From Candidatus Roizmanbacteria bacterium RIFCSPLOWO2_01_FULL_41_22 (lineage in GTDB: Bacteria > Patescibacteriota > Microgenomatia > UBA1406 > GWC2-37-13), in assembly GCA_001789805.1 (NCBI GenBank), contig MGAR01000015.1:1-50015 (forward strand): a DNA stretch of 50,015 nt. Direction: 5' to 3'. The position numbers and the translations under genes were made by a program. The first letter of the stretch is position 1. Each line of letters begins with the position of its first letter. The notes beneath the pieces are model-generated. The model was not told where the DNA came from, did no database searches, and worked only from the letters and a program-made list of their open reading frames with translations. Positions 17,710-26,764 of this stretch are shown here, one piece after another.

Positions 17710-20295
17710 ATGGCATATATCCCTTTGCGCCAGAGAAGAGGCGGTTTTAATCTGAAAAGATTTTTGGCCAAATTAACTCCGCAGAAAGTAGCTTTATACG
17801 GAACACTGGCGCTTATAGCGTTGGTTGTGATTGGCTATCTATTCACTTTTTTGGTTTTTGCCTGGTATAGCCGACAACTTCCCTCACCGGGCAAGCTTTC
17901 TCAAAATCAGGGAGCATCAACAGTTTTTTATGATCGCGATGGTAAGACGCTTTATGAGATGTATAAAGATAAAAATCGTGTTCCGGTGCCTTTTGATCAG
18001 ATCTCCAAATACCTAAAAAATGCAACAGTCGCTATCGAAGATAAGCGGTTTTACACCCATCACGGGATCTCGGAGTTTGGAATTTTAAGAGCAGCGGTTT
18101 TTTCGATACTCGGGCAGTCCCAAGGCGGTTCAACTATCACCCAACAGCTTATTAAGAACGTCCTTCTGACTTCCGAGCGTAGTGTTTCACGCAAAATCAA
18201 AGAAGCAATATTAGCCGGCGAGGTTGAGAAACGCTACTCCAAGGAACAGATCCTGGAGATGTATTTGAATGAAAACCCATATGGCGGATCTTATTGGGGT
18301 GTAGGCTCAGCAAGCAAAGGTTACTTTGACAAAACGCCAAAAGATCTGACGTTGGTGGAGTCCGCTTTTTTAGCCGGTTTACCTCAAAGTCCTTCACGAT
18401 ATTCGCCTTTCTTGGGTAAAACCGATGCGTGGAAAGGCAGGACAAAAGATGTCTTAAGACGTATGCGAGAAGATGGCTACATTGTTTCAGATCAGGAGAA
18501 ACAGGCGTTAGCTCAACTTGAGAAGATGAAATTCACTAGTCCAAAGCTGGCTATCGAGGCACCGCATTTTGTCTTTTACGCCAAGCGGCAGATTGAGGAT
18601 GAAATCGGTGCCGGGCTATTGGACCGAGGAGTGAAAGTAAAGACGACGATAGCTTATGATGTGCAGGACTTTGTGCAAAAAGCTGTGAAAACAGAGATTG
18701 AAAAAATCAAAAAAGATTATCATGTGGGAAATGGTGCGGTTGTTGTTTTAGATTCTCAAACCGGCGAAATTTTGGCAATGGTTGGTTCTTATGATTTCAA
18801 TGACGAAGATTACGGCAAGTTTAATGTCGCAGTTGACGGTCTGCGCCAGCCGGGATCCGCCTTAAAACCGATCGAGTATGCAACGGCTTTTGAAAAAGGC
18901 TACACACCAAGTACGGTGATTATGGATGTAAAAACTAATTTTGGAAAACAAGGTGATGACGAATATACACCTGAAAATTATGATGGTAAATTTCGCGGAC
19001 CAGTGGAGATCCGTTTTGCTTTAGGCAATTCTTTTAACCTGCCGGCAGTCAAGATGTTGGCCATGGTTGGCTTAAGGGATTTTTTACAAAAAGCCTATGA
19101 TATGGGTCTGTCTACTTTGGCTCCAACACAAGATAACATGAATAACCTAGGCTTATCAGCTTCCCTTGGTGGTGGCGAGACTACTCTGTTGGAGTTAACC
19201 TCGGCTTACAGCGTGCTGGCTCGCGGCGGGATTAAAATTGACACTCAACCGATTATCGAGATTTCCGACTTTCAGAATAAAGGCATTTACAAGAAACCCA
19301 AAGTTCAAGAACGAAAAGTTTTGTCACCGGAAGTGTCTTTTCTTATATCACATATTTTATCTGATAACAACGCCCGTTCTGAGGAATTTGGATTAAATTC
19401 ATACCTCAACATTCCGGGTAAAACCGTGGCCGTCAAAACCGGCACCACCAATGATAAACGCGATAACTGGGCTATTGGGTTTACAAAAAGTGTTACTGTC
19501 GGTGTGTGGGTCGGTAACAATGATAACAGTCCGATGAACGCGAAAATTGCCTCTGGTACTACCGGCGCTTCAGAGATCTGGTATACAGTAATGCGTGAGA
19601 TACTCAAAAAATACCCGGATGGCATTATTGATAAACCCGATAAAGTAAAAGCGATGGAAATTGACGCTTATCTTGGTGGTTTGCCAAAAGACGGTTATCC
19701 AAAAAGAAGTGAGTATTTTATTGAAGGCGCAGAGCCAAAAGACATCGCCCCTTATTACAAAAAACTGAAAATTTCCAAAGCCAACGGTAAACTGGCCAAC
19801 GACATTGAGATACGAACCGGCAATTACGAAGAAAAAGATTTTATTTGTTTTACCGAGACTGATCCTATTTCCACTGACGGTAAAAATCGCTGGCAGGAAG
19901 CAATCGACGCCTGGGCGAGGGAACAATCGGATGAAAAATATCACTGCGCGACTGAGACCTCAGACGCATCTGCCGACTCAGTGGTCGTTTCTATAAAATC
20001 GCCAAATGACAAATCAAAGGTGGACAGCAATAACGTTGAGATAAAAGCTAAAATCACCTCTCTTTCTTCGATTAAAAACATCAAAATTTATGCCAATGGC
20101 AGCGAGGTCAAAAGTTTAGACGGCGATAGAAAAGATATTGACGAAACGGTTACACTGTTAGACGGAGTATATGATCTCAAAGTCAAAGTTTGGAATGACA
20201 AAGACCAGTTGGGAGAAGCAACAATAAAAGTAGGCGTTAAAATGGATTGGGACAGTATTTCACCAACTCCCCCCCCTTCTCCGACATCCTCTTAA
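17710..20295 (+). CDS. Class A penicillin-binding protein (PBP1A-like)
   Basis: 861 residues. Cytoplasmic basic tail, membrane helix about 28-52, glycosyltransferase-51 domain with EDKRFYTHHG near residue 110, GGSTITQQLIKN and KRYSKEQILEMYLNENPYG; transpeptidase domain with the SxxK motif GSALKP (Ser near 382) and KTGTTND near 577. Residues ~755-845 form an Ig-like/Big domain, followed by a Pro/Ser/Thr tail. It polymerises and cross-links peptidoglycan at the outer face of the membrane. It is monocistronic, with its own promoter, between recG and pheT. Confidence 0.95.
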   Translation: MAYIPLRQRRGGFNLKRFLAKLTPQKVALYGTLALIALVVIGYLFTFLVFAWYSRQLPSPGKLSQNQGASTVFYDRDGKTLYEMYKDKNRVPVPFDQISKYLKNATVAIEDKRFYTHHGISEFGILRAAVFSILGQSQGGSTITQQLIKNVLLTSERSVSRKIKEAILAGEVEKRYSKEQILEMYLNENPYGGSYWGVGSASKGYFDKTPKDLTLVESAFLAGLPQSPSRYSPFLGKTDAWKGRTKDVLRRMREDGYIVSDQEKQALAQLEKMKFTSPKLAIEAPHFVFYAKRQIEDEIGAGLLDRGVKVKTTIAYDVQDFVQKAVKTEIEKIKKDYHVGNGAVVVLDSQTGEILAMVGSYDFNDEDYGKFNVAVDGLRQPGSALKPIEYATAFEKGYTPSTVIMDVKTNFGKQGDDEYTPENYDGKFRGPVEIRFALGNSFNLPAVKMLAMVGLRDFLQKAYDMGLSTLAPTQDNMNNLGLSASLGGGETTLLELTSAYSVLARGGIKIDTQPIIEISDFQNKGIYKKPKVQERKVLSPEVSFLISHILSDNNARSEEFGLNSYLNIPGKTVAVKTGTTNDKRDNWAIGFTKSVTVGVWVGNNDNSPMNAKIASGTTGASEIWYTVMREILKKYPDGIIDKPDKVKAMEIDAYLGGLPKDGYPKRSEYFIEGAEPKDIAPYYKKLKISKANGKLANDIEIRTGNYEEKDFICFTETDPISTDGKNRWQEAIDAWAREQSDEKYHCATETSDASADSVVVSIKSPNDKSKVDSNNVEIKAKITSLSSIKNIKIYANGSEVKSLDGDRKDIDETVTLLDGVYDLKVKVWNDKDQLGEATIKVGVKMDWDSISPTPPPSPTSS

Positions 20296-20363
20296 TATCC
20301 AATACTAATTTCTTAATTCCAGATGCACAAAAATCGCTAAAAAGACAAATTGGCCATAATTTC

Positions 20364-22373
20364 TTACTGTAATTTATTTTGGATTTTTTGTAACTCTTTT
20401 TTTACCTCTTCTTCAGTGAGATTTTTGTGGGATGAGGAGAAATAAAACCTTAAAGTAATCTTTCCTTTGTAAAGATCCAAAAGTTCCACATTAGTAAGAA
20501 GCGGAGTGGTAGCAAAAGCCGTTTTTCGAATTTTGTCGTAGGTTTGTTTTTGGTTATGTTTGAGGTTGAGATCGAGTTTGATTATTGCATAAGGTGAGAG
20601 TGGTTTGAATGTCGCGATCGCCTGGTAATTTTTTATGAGTGCGCTAAATTCGATCTCAGCCACAAATAAACTACTTTTTATACCCATCGCTTCCTGATAT
20701 GTTTTTTTTATTTGACCCATACGGATTGCCGGTATATCAGCTAATCGCCATTCTACGGAAGTTGAAGGTAAGTAGTGTTTGCTTTCCCAGCGGATTATTT
20801 GATATTCGGAAATGTTTAGCTCGTTTAAAAGTGCTTGGATTATGCCCTTAAGATCAAAAAAATCGGTATTGGTCGCCAAACCCAACCGATAAATTTCATT
20901 TGGAAGTAGGGATTCCTTCTTTTCATAAATTTTGGCAATTTCAAAAAATTTCAGTTTGTCTTTTTTGTTTTCGTTGTCTTTGATGTTTTTAATAAGCGAA
21001 GGAATAAGAGAAGTACGCATATACCTGATTTCTTCCGAAATAGAGTTGTCAATCACGAGCTTGTTATCGGAATCTAAAGCCAACTTATCAATTAGTTCTT
21101 TGGAGATCATGGAATAGTTCATCATCTCGTTAAGTCCCAGATGCTTTAAAAAATATTTTATTTTTTGTTGGATAACAAACAGCATCTCAATATCGCGCGG
21201 CTGTTTGACATAAATAGTAGGCTGAATGGCATTATTTAAATTATGATATCCATAGACACGGGCGACTTCTTCTACAATATCTTCTTTGATATCAACATCA
21301 CCTGACCTGTAGGATGGTACTTTAATATGAAACGATTCATAGTCTTCGTTATGATGAATTTCCACCTTAAAACCCAGGTTTTCCAGAATATACTTAACTT
21401 TATTTTGCTCAATTGAAACTCCAATCAACCGATTAATAAAATCAAGAGTTACGTTAATTTCTTTAATTTGATAGGGATGCGGGTAAATATCATACAACGG
21501 TGAAGCGCTAATGCCTCCTGACAGTTCGTTTAATAGATCAATGCCGTATACAAATGTCGTTTCAACTCGCTGCGGGTCTAGACCTTTTTCAAAATAGGTA
21601 GCGGCTACAGTTCGCTGACCGGTGATCATAGAAGTACGACGAATCCTTTTTTTGTCATAATTTTGAATAAAAAAAACGATAGTAGTCGTTTTATTGTTTA
21701 TTGCGGAATTCAAACCGCCCATAATTCCGCAAAGATCAATTAAACGACCGGAGCCATCTTCAATTACAATATCTCCGCCAGGTAAAATAATTTCCTTTTC
21801 GTCCAAAGTGGTAATCTTTTCCCCTTTTTTACTTTCTCTTAGTATCATCTTGTGAGCGATAATTTTATCGTAGTCAAACATGTGTACCGGCTGGCCTAAA
21901 GATAACATCAGGTAATTGGAGATGTCGACAATATTATTGATTGATTTAATATCACACATCTGCAATCTCTGTTTGATCAAATCCGGTGCGGGTTTGATGT
22001 TTATATCTTTGTAAACAATCGCTGTGAAGCGAGGACAAAGATTATGGTCGGCGATGGTGATGTCCAGTTTCATATGCTCGCCCGGCTTGGTGTTCATGGA
22101 GGAAAAGGTATATTTTTGCAGCGGATTAATTTTTAGTTTAGCTTTTTTACCAAACTGTGGAAGAATAGCGGTAGCCTCTTGGGCTATACCAAATACGCTG
22201 GCCGTTTCTACGCGGTTTGTGGTGACTTCAATATCCAGTACATAATCTACCCCTATTTGTTGAACCCGTTCAATGGAGGGCCCGCAAAGGGAGAGATATT
22301 TTTGCAGTTCATACGGATCAGCATCAGTCTCCAGATACTCCAGCAGCCAATTGTATGTAATTTTTATATTCAT
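20364..22373 (-). CDS. pheT: Phenylalanine--tRNA ligase beta subunit, lacking the tRNA-binding insert
   Basis: 669 residues against about 790-800 in most bacteria. The N-terminal strand (ITYNWLLEYLETDADPYELQKYLSLCGPSIERV) runs straight into VLDIEVTTNRVETASVFGIAQE, so the EMAP/OB-type tRNA-binding domain that normally sits between them is missing. The B3/B4 editing domain (RFTAIVYKDI, NNIVDISNYLMLSLGQPVHMFD), B5 domain, catalytic-like core and C-terminal ferredoxin-fold anticodon-binding domain are present. It forms the alpha2-beta2 enzyme with PheS, encoded 77 bp upstream. The loss of the insert looks like domain shedding rather than a frameshift because the frame is continuous. Confidence 0.95.
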   Translation of the reverse strand: MNIKITYNWLLEYLETDADPYELQKYLSLCGPSIERVQQIGVDYVLDIEVTTNRVETASVFGIAQEATAILPQFGKKAKLKINPLQKYTFSSMNTKPGEHMKLDITIADHNLCPRFTAIVYKDINIKPAPDLIKQRLQMCDIKSINNIVDISNYLMLSLGQPVHMFDYDKIIAHKMILRESKKGEKITTLDEKEIILPGGDIVIEDGSGRLIDLCGIMGGLNSAINNKTTTIVFFIQNYDKKRIRRTSMITGQRTVAATYFEKGLDPQRVETTFVYGIDLLNELSGGISASPLYDIYPHPYQIKEINVTLDFINRLIGVSIEQNKVKYILENLGFKVEIHHNEDYESFHIKVPSYRSGDVDIKEDIVEEVARVYGYHNLNNAIQPTIYVKQPRDIEMLFVIQQKIKYFLKHLGLNEMMNYSMISKELIDKLALDSDNKLVIDNSISEEIRYMRTSLIPSLIKNIKDNENKKDKLKFFEIAKIYEKKESLLPNEIYRLGLATNTDFFDLKGIIQALLNELNISEYQIIRWESKHYLPSTSVEWRLADIPAIRMGQIKKTYQEAMGIKSSLFVAEIEFSALIKNYQAIATFKPLSPYAIIKLDLNLKHNQKQTYDKIRKTAFATTPLLTNVELLDLYKGKITLRFYFSSSHKNLTEEEVKKELQKIQNKLQ

Positions 22374-22401
22374 CTAAACATGTAACATGTAACATGTAGC
22401 A
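22374..22401. repeat. Short 7-bp tandem repeat in the pheS-pheT gap
   Basis: TGTAACA, TGTAACA, TGTAGCA in direct succession (22381-22401), preceded by the related CTAAACA. It lies immediately upstream of the pheT start codon. No function is evident. Confidence 0.5.
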
Positions 22402-22423
22402 TATAACCTAAAATCAGGTTATA
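22402..22423. other. Hairpin between pheS and pheT
   Basis: Perfect 8-bp inverted repeat TATAACCT / AGGTTATA with a 6-nt loop. No U-run follows on either strand, so it is not an obvious terminator; it might modulate pheT expression or stabilise the pheS message. Confidence 0.45.
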
Positions 22424-22450
22424 CGTTAAATGCAACCTATTACAAAAAAC

Positions 22451-23485
22451 TCAAAATTGTTCCAAAAAACGGATGTCGCCCGTATACAGATCGCGCATAT
22501 TTTTTAATCCTCCTCTGACCATCAGTAAACGTTCGATTCCAAAAGCAAAGGCCCAGCCGTTATATTCGTTGGCGTTGATTTTGCCGTGTTTTAATACGTT
22601 AGGATGAACCATACCAGCGCCCGCCAACTCCAGCCAGCCAGACTTGCATACGCGGCATTTTACTCCATCTCCCCTACCGTGACAGACTCCGCAGGTAATA
22701 TCGACCTCAAAAGAAGGTTCGGTAAACTGAAAATGGTGCGGCCGCAAACGAGCCTCACGGTCTTCTCCAAAATATTGTTTAACAAAATAGTCAATTGTTC
22801 CTTTCAAATGGGTAATATTGATACTTCGGTCAACGCACAATGATTCAAACTGGTGAAACATCGGCGTGTGGGTGGTGTCCCAGTTGGGGCGATAACATTT
22901 TCCGATGCTGATCATTCTGATTGGTGGTGTACCCACACGCCACATCTCCCGTACCTGACCTGATGAAGTATGGGGGGATAGAATCATTTTTCCAAGTTGA
23001 GGATCTTTTTGGGCTTTTAAGAAAAAAGTTTCAAAGTCATCCCGGCCAGGGTGGTCAGGTGGCATATTCAAAGAATCAAAAGAAAAATACTCTCTTTCTA
23101 TTTCCGGGTAAGTCATGCGGATAAAACCGATTTTACTAAAAATAGCACTGATTTCTTCCGTGGCATAGCTTATCATATGCAAACTGCCTTTGGGGTAAGG
23201 TCTGCCAGGAAGGGTATTGTCAAAGTCTGTCAACGCTTCGTCATTTTTAATAAGCTGATTTTTCTTTATCAGAAAAAGTTTGTTTATTTCTTCTTTGACA
23301 GCATTGATCTTTTGACCAAATTCCCGCCTCTTTCCTGGATCAATTTCTTTGATTTTTTGGAGCGTCTCATTAATCAGTCCGTGGCGGCCCAGATAGCGGA
23401 TAGTTAGTTCTTCCAATTTTTCAAGGTCGGAGACTTTTTGCAGATTTTTCTTAACTTGAGAAACAACATTGGTTAAATTCTCCAT
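22451..23485 (-). CDS. pheS: Phenylalanine--tRNA ligase alpha subunit
   Basis: 344 residues. N-terminal coiled-coil arm (residues ~1-85), then the class II catalytic core: PDHPGRDDFETFFL, LSPHTSSGQVREM (motif 2 region), FHQFESLCVDR, PSFEVDIT and the motif 3 block GWAFAFGIERLLMVRGGL. A pair of CxxC sites (CGVC, CRVC) inside the core is seen in many PheS of non-model bacteria and may bind zinc. It activates phenylalanine. Its ATG is placed six bases after TAATAT with TTGCAA 17 nt upstream, directly next to a dispersed repeat. Confidence 0.96.
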   Translation of the reverse strand: MENLTNVVSQVKKNLQKVSDLEKLEELTIRYLGRHGLINETLQKIKEIDPGKRREFGQKINAVKEEINKLFLIKKNQLIKNDEALTDFDNTLPGRPYPKGSLHMISYATEEISAIFSKIGFIRMTYPEIEREYFSFDSLNMPPDHPGRDDFETFFLKAQKDPQLGKMILSPHTSSGQVREMWRVGTPPIRMISIGKCYRPNWDTTHTPMFHQFESLCVDRSINITHLKGTIDYFVKQYFGEDREARLRPHHFQFTEPSFEVDITCGVCHGRGDGVKCRVCKSGWLELAGAGMVHPNVLKHGKINANEYNGWAFAFGIERLLMVRGGLKNMRDLYTGDIRFLEQF

Positions 23486-23491
23486 GCAGAT

Positions 23492-23520
23492 ATATTAGCT
23501 GATAGACACGAGCTTTGCAA
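23492..23520 (-). promoter_or_regulatory. Promoter of pheS (leaderless geometry)
   Basis: Minus-strand TTGCAA (23515-23520), 17 nt, TAATAT (23492-23497), six bases, ATG at 23485. The promoter begins about ten bases from the repeat element at 23531. Confidence 0.65.
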
Positions 23521-23530
23521 AAGGATTTAG

Positions 23531-23641
23531 ATACCGCTTTTAGATGAAATTGCAAAAAAACACTTCATCTTTCAGCGGCATAACCAAGTCTGACTTGGCA
23601 TAACCCTCCGTACTCCCGCCAAAGGCGGGATACGGTGGGTA
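23531..23641 (-). repeat. Dispersed double-hairpin repeat, copy 1 (with 20-bp insert)
   Basis: Read on the minus strand: ACCCACCGTATCCCGCC...GGCGGG hairpin, then CCGCTGAAAGATGAA...TTTCATCTAAAAGCGG hairpin. Copy 2 lies at 43803-43893 in the opposite orientation and is about 90% identical. Copy 1 carries an extra 20 bp made of a small palindrome (CCAAGTC T GACTTGG) plus a duplicated GGCATAACC. It sits between rplT and the pheS promoter. Two linked imperfect hairpins resemble REP/REPIN or MITE-like elements. Confidence 0.8.
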
Positions 23642-23650
23642 GATAAGACT

Positions 23651-23998
23651 TTAAGCTTTAATTTTGGCAACAAAGCTCTCAAATACCTTTGGATATTCAA
23701 CAGCAATCTGTGACAGAATTTTTCTATCTACTGCAATTTTTTTCAGTTTAAGAAGATGTATAAACTGGCTGTAATTTAGGTCAAGAGGCGAAACAGCCGC
23801 GTTTAGCCTTGTTATCCATAAACTTCGGAAGTCTCTTTTTTTGAGTTTACGGCCGATATAGGCATAAGAACCGGCATGCAGCACCGCTTCTTTGGCTTTT
23901 TGAAACTGTTTATGCCTGGTCATCCAGTAACCCTTGGCTAGTTTTAAAGTTTTCTTGTGCTTTCTTTTTGTCTGAATTCCGCTTTTTACTCGTACCAT
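23651..23998 (-). CDS. rplT: 50S ribosomal protein L20
   Basis: 115 residues, normal length. Basic helical N-terminus (MVRVKSGIQTKRKHKKTLKLAKGYWMTRHKQ shortened here), then AYIGRKLKKRDFRSLWITRLNAAV and the C-terminal globular part YSQFIHLLKLKKIAVDRKIL. L20 is an early 50S assembly protein and in many bacteria represses its own operon through the infC-rpmI leader. Order infC-rpmI-rplT is the conserved bacterial order. Confidence 0.97.
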   Translation of the reverse strand: MVRVKSGIQTKRKHKKTLKLAKGYWMTRHKQFQKAKEAVLHAGSYAYIGRKLKKRDFRSLWITRLNAAVSPLDLNYSQFIHLLKLKKIAVDRKILSQIAVEYPKVFESFVAKIKA

Positions 23999-24031
23999 AA
24001 GTTAGGTTATTGAAAGTCAAATATTAAAATA

Positions 24032-24226
24032 TTAAGCCACTGCCATCATCTTTTTAATTTTTTTCTCTATCCTGCCGTTAACCACCTTTATTCTATTTAG
24101 CGATCTGATCTGTCTTTTACTCTTGCTAGATTTTAGATGACGGATATTGTGAGAACGCCGCAACACTTTACCAGTGTTGGTAATTTTAAACCTTTTAGCC
24201 GCTGATTTTCGCGTTCGTTGTTTCAT
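24032..24226 (-). CDS. rpmI: 50S ribosomal protein L35
   Basis: 64 residues: KQRTRKSAAKRFKITNTGKVLRR followed by RHLKSSKSKRQIRSLNRIKV, the L35 pattern of a short basic protein. It lies between infC and rplT with short gaps and no visible Shine-Dalgarno. Confidence 0.96.
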   Translation of the reverse strand: MKQRTRKSAAKRFKITNTGKVLRRSHNIRHLKSSKSKRQIRSLNRIKVVNGRIEKKIKKMMAVA

Positions 24227-24250
24227 ATATAAGCTTTGGATATTAACTTT

Positions 24251-24784
24251 TTATTTCTTTTTGGCCACTACGGCTCGAATAACTCTTCCCTCTATCCTTG
24301 GTTCCTTGGAAACATTTACTTCCCCTAGATTACCAATAAATCGTCTGATTAAGTCCATTGCCATCTCGCGTTTAGCGATTTCCCGTCCTTTTAAAGTCAG
24401 ATTTATTCTTAGCTGATTGCCTTCAAGTAAAAAGTTTCTGGCTTTTTTTATTATCCTTTCCAGATCGGCTGGGCCAATAAATAATGAGATTTTTAAATCT
24501 TTAACCACGCTTTTTTTAATGCCTTTTCTAGCTTCTTTTTCTTTTTTTTCTTCCTGATAAAGAAATTTTTTAAAATTAATGATTTTAGCTACTGGCGGTT
24601 TAGCTGACGGCGCGATTAACACCAAGTCCAGCTCCTGAAGCCTAGCCTTATCAAGCGCTTCCTGTTTGGAAATGACTCCAATTTGTTTACCTTCAAAATC
24701 AATGACGCGTAAACTTTGAGCCTCAATCCGATAGTTCAGCTGATAAAATTTCCGCCTTGGATGAGGTGTTCTAAAATTTCTCAA
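24251..24784 (-). CDS. infC: Translation initiation factor IF-3 (TTG start)
   Basis: 177 residues. N-domain: YRIEAQSLRVIDFEGKQIGVISKQEALDKA; linker rich in Lys/Glu; C-domain: VKDLKISLFIGPADLERIIKKARNFLLEGNQLRINLTLKGRE. IF-3 binds the 30S subunit and rejects non-standard starts. The open frame begins at TTG 24784, and no in-frame ATG is available before the conserved region; rare start codons in infC are a known autoregulatory device (AUU in E. coli). The promoter lies about 40 nt upstream of the start, so unlike many neighbours this mRNA has a real leader. Confidence 0.95.
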   Translation of the reverse strand: MRNFRTPHPRRKFYQLNYRIEAQSLRVIDFEGKQIGVISKQEALDKARLQELDLVLIAPSAKPPVAKIINFKKFLYQEEKKEKEARKGIKKSVVKDLKISLFIGPADLERIIKKARNFLLEGNQLRINLTLKGREIAKREMAMDLIRRFIGNLGEVNVSKEPRIEGRVIRAVVAKKK

Positions 24785-24831
24785 ATGTAATGAGTTGCTA
24801 ACAAACTTTTAGTTTAACTTAGAATTTAGTA

Positions 24832-24860
24832 ATTATAAACAGATGTGCTTTATTTTGCAA
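24832..24860 (-). promoter_or_regulatory. Promoter of infC-rpmI-rplT
   Basis: Minus-strand TTGCAA (24855-24860), 17 nt, TATAAT (24832-24837). The predicted start is near 24825, giving a leader of about 40 nt before the TTG start codon. Confidence 0.7.
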
Positions 24861-24931
24861 GATTGAACTAGATTACCAAATCAGCGTCTATTTTACTATC
24901 TTACTGCCTACCAACTATACTTTTTTTAAGG

Positions 24932-26680
24932 TCAATCAACACTTTTTTGGGTGATCTTTTGTTGAACCAGCTCTACAAATTTAGCTAGTTTTAAAGGTTC
25001 AAGTTGTTTCCCCGATCTTTCTCGAACAGTCACCGTCTCTGAAGCTGATTCTCGTTCCCCAACCACCGCCATGTAATAAACTTTTTCTAATTGAGCATCT
25101 CGGATTTTCTTTTGCATGCGGTCTGCTCGCCTATCGACTTCTACTCTGATTCCGTTTTTGCTTAAAAGATCAGCGACCTGTTGGGCATAAGTTAGTTGAT
25201 CTGCAGATATGGGGATCATCTTTACCTGAACAGGCGTAAGCCAAAGAGGAAACGCTCCGGCAAAATGTTCAATCAAAATTGACAAAAAACGTTCGATAGA
25301 CCCCATAATAGCGGCATGAATCATTACAATCCTTTCTTTTTCCCCTTTTTCATTGACACAAGACAAATCAAACCTATAGGGCATATTCATGTCAAGCTGG
25401 ATTGTTGCCACCTGCCATTGTCGCAATAGCGAATCTTGAGCCAGGAAATCAATCTTGGGGCCGTAAAAAGCGGCTTCACCAATCGCCAGTTGATAACCTG
25501 TCTTCCGTTTGTCGGCTATACTTTTTAGTGTTAATTCTGTCTTTTTCCAACCATCCTCATCACCAAGATAGGCTTTCATATTATTGGGATCGTGAAAAGA
25601 TAAACGCACCTTAAGCTGAAAGCCAAAAGCGGAATAAAAGCTTTTTACGATATCCCAGATCGCGTTAAACTCGTTCTCAACCTGCGAATTTTGGCAAAAA
25701 ACATGGGCATCGTCCTGGGTAAAAGAACGAACCCTGGAAAGACCTGATAATTCCCCGGTTTGTTCATCGCGATAACAGACTGTGGTCTCCGCATAACGTT
25801 GCGGCATATCCCGATAACTCCGCGGTATATGGGCAAATATTTGTGTGTGGTGTGGGCAGTTCATCGGTTTCATAGCAAACAGATGACCTTCTCGGGACTT
25901 AATTTTGAATAACTCGTTAGCGAATTTTAACCAATGACCGCTTTTTTCATAAAGTTCTTTTTTAGTAATATGTGGTATCATCACTTTCTGGTAACCTTTT
26001 TCTTTCCGAAGTTGCCAGACGAAATCGTCAACTAAATTACGGATCAGCGTGCCTTTTGGTGTCCACAAAGCCAATCCTGGTCCAACTAAATCGGAAAAGA
26101 AAAACAGATCAAGTTCTTTACCTAATTTTTTATGGTCGCGTTTCTTGGCTTCTTCTATTTGCATGAGATATTTATTCAGCTCTTCTGTAGTTAAAAAAAT
26201 TGTACCGTAAATTCTGGTCAGCATCTTATTTTTTTCATTTCCTCGCCAATACGCCCCGGCAACAGACAACAGCTTAAAATGTTTAAGCTGCTGGGAAGGA
26301 TCATCAATGTGACCTCCACGACAAAGATCCCAGTATTTACCTGATTTATAAAAAGACAGTTTATGATCTGTTTTGCTGAATTCTGATATTAGTTCGTGTT
26401 TATAGGGATTATTTGGATATTCTTTTCTCGCTTGCTCCGGTGTTAATTGGTGCATTTCAAACTTTTCCCATGTTTTAATTAATTCACGCATTCTTTGCTC
26501 TATTTTAGGGAAATCACTTGCGGAAATTTTAATATCTCCAAAATCAAAGTCATAATAAAAACCATTTTCAATCGTCGGTCCAATCGTTCTTTTGGCGTCT
26601 GGCCACAACTCAATTACAGCCGCAGCCAAAAGATGGGCGCAGGAGTGTCTGAGGTTGTCAAGATTTTGCTGGTCATTCAT
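24932..26680 (-). CDS. thrS: Threonine--tRNA ligase lacking the TGS domain
   Basis: 582 residues; the ~60-residue N-terminal TGS domain of typical bacterial ThrS is absent. The editing domain is intact with HSCAH near residue 12 and CRGGH near 120, the four metal/editing ligands. The catalytic core has zinc-binding PMNCPHH, motif 2 CYRDEQTGELSGLSRVR, FTQDDAH, and motif 3 MIHAAIMGSIERFL; the anticodon domain ends the protein. It charges tRNA-Thr. A leader with four threonine codons and a terminator precedes the gene, which predicts control by transcription attenuation. Confidence 0.96.
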   Translation of the reverse strand: MNDQQNLDNLRHSCAHLLAAAVIELWPDAKRTIGPTIENGFYYDFDFGDIKISASDFPKIEQRMRELIKTWEKFEMHQLTPEQARKEYPNNPYKHELISEFSKTDHKLSFYKSGKYWDLCRGGHIDDPSQQLKHFKLLSVAGAYWRGNEKNKMLTRIYGTIFLTTEELNKYLMQIEEAKKRDHKKLGKELDLFFFSDLVGPGLALWTPKGTLIRNLVDDFVWQLRKEKGYQKVMIPHITKKELYEKSGHWLKFANELFKIKSREGHLFAMKPMNCPHHTQIFAHIPRSYRDMPQRYAETTVCYRDEQTGELSGLSRVRSFTQDDAHVFCQNSQVENEFNAIWDIVKSFYSAFGFQLKVRLSFHDPNNMKAYLGDEDGWKKTELTLKSIADKRKTGYQLAIGEAAFYGPKIDFLAQDSLLRQWQVATIQLDMNMPYRFDLSCVNEKGEKERIVMIHAAIMGSIERFLSILIEHFAGAFPLWLTPVQVKMIPISADQLTYAQQVADLLSKNGIRVEVDRRADRMQKKIRDAQLEKVYYMAVVGERESASETVTVRERSGKQLEPLKLAKFVELVQQKITQKSVD

Positions 26681-26713
26681 AAGATAAGTATATAAAAAAA
26701 AAGTTAATAAAAA

Positions 26714-26731
26714 ACCCCGGTAAAACGGGGT
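26714..26731 (-). terminator. Intrinsic terminator (attenuator) in the thrS leader
   Basis: Minus-strand stem ACCCCG / CGGGGT with a 6-nt loop, followed by TTTTTTATT. It lies inside the thrS leader, about 35 nt before the thrS start, downstream of the leader peptide. Its 5' arm can instead pair with an upstream segment. Confidence 0.85.
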
Positions 26732-26762
26732 CTGTAAATGATCACCATACTACAGATTCCCG
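26726..26762 (-). promoter_or_regulatory. Predicted antiterminator of the thrS leader
   Basis: CGGGAATCTGTA (26751-26762) can pair with TACAGACCCCG (26726-26736): six plus four base pairs around a small internal loop, which occupies the 5' arm of the terminator. The adjoining GTAGTATGGTGAT (26741-26753) can alternatively pair with the threonine-codon run ATCACTACTACTAC (26775-26788), freeing the terminator. These are the 1:2, 2:3 and 3:4 pairings of classical attenuation. Confidence 0.75.
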
Positions 26763-26764
26763 CT

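Noticed and set aside
23531-23575. Possible phenylalanine leader peptide upstream of pheS (MKCFFAISSKSGI)
   Set aside because: It lies inside the dispersed repeat and upstream of the predicted pheS promoter (23492-23520), has only two Phe codons and no terminator after it, so it cannot act as an attenuator for that transcript.
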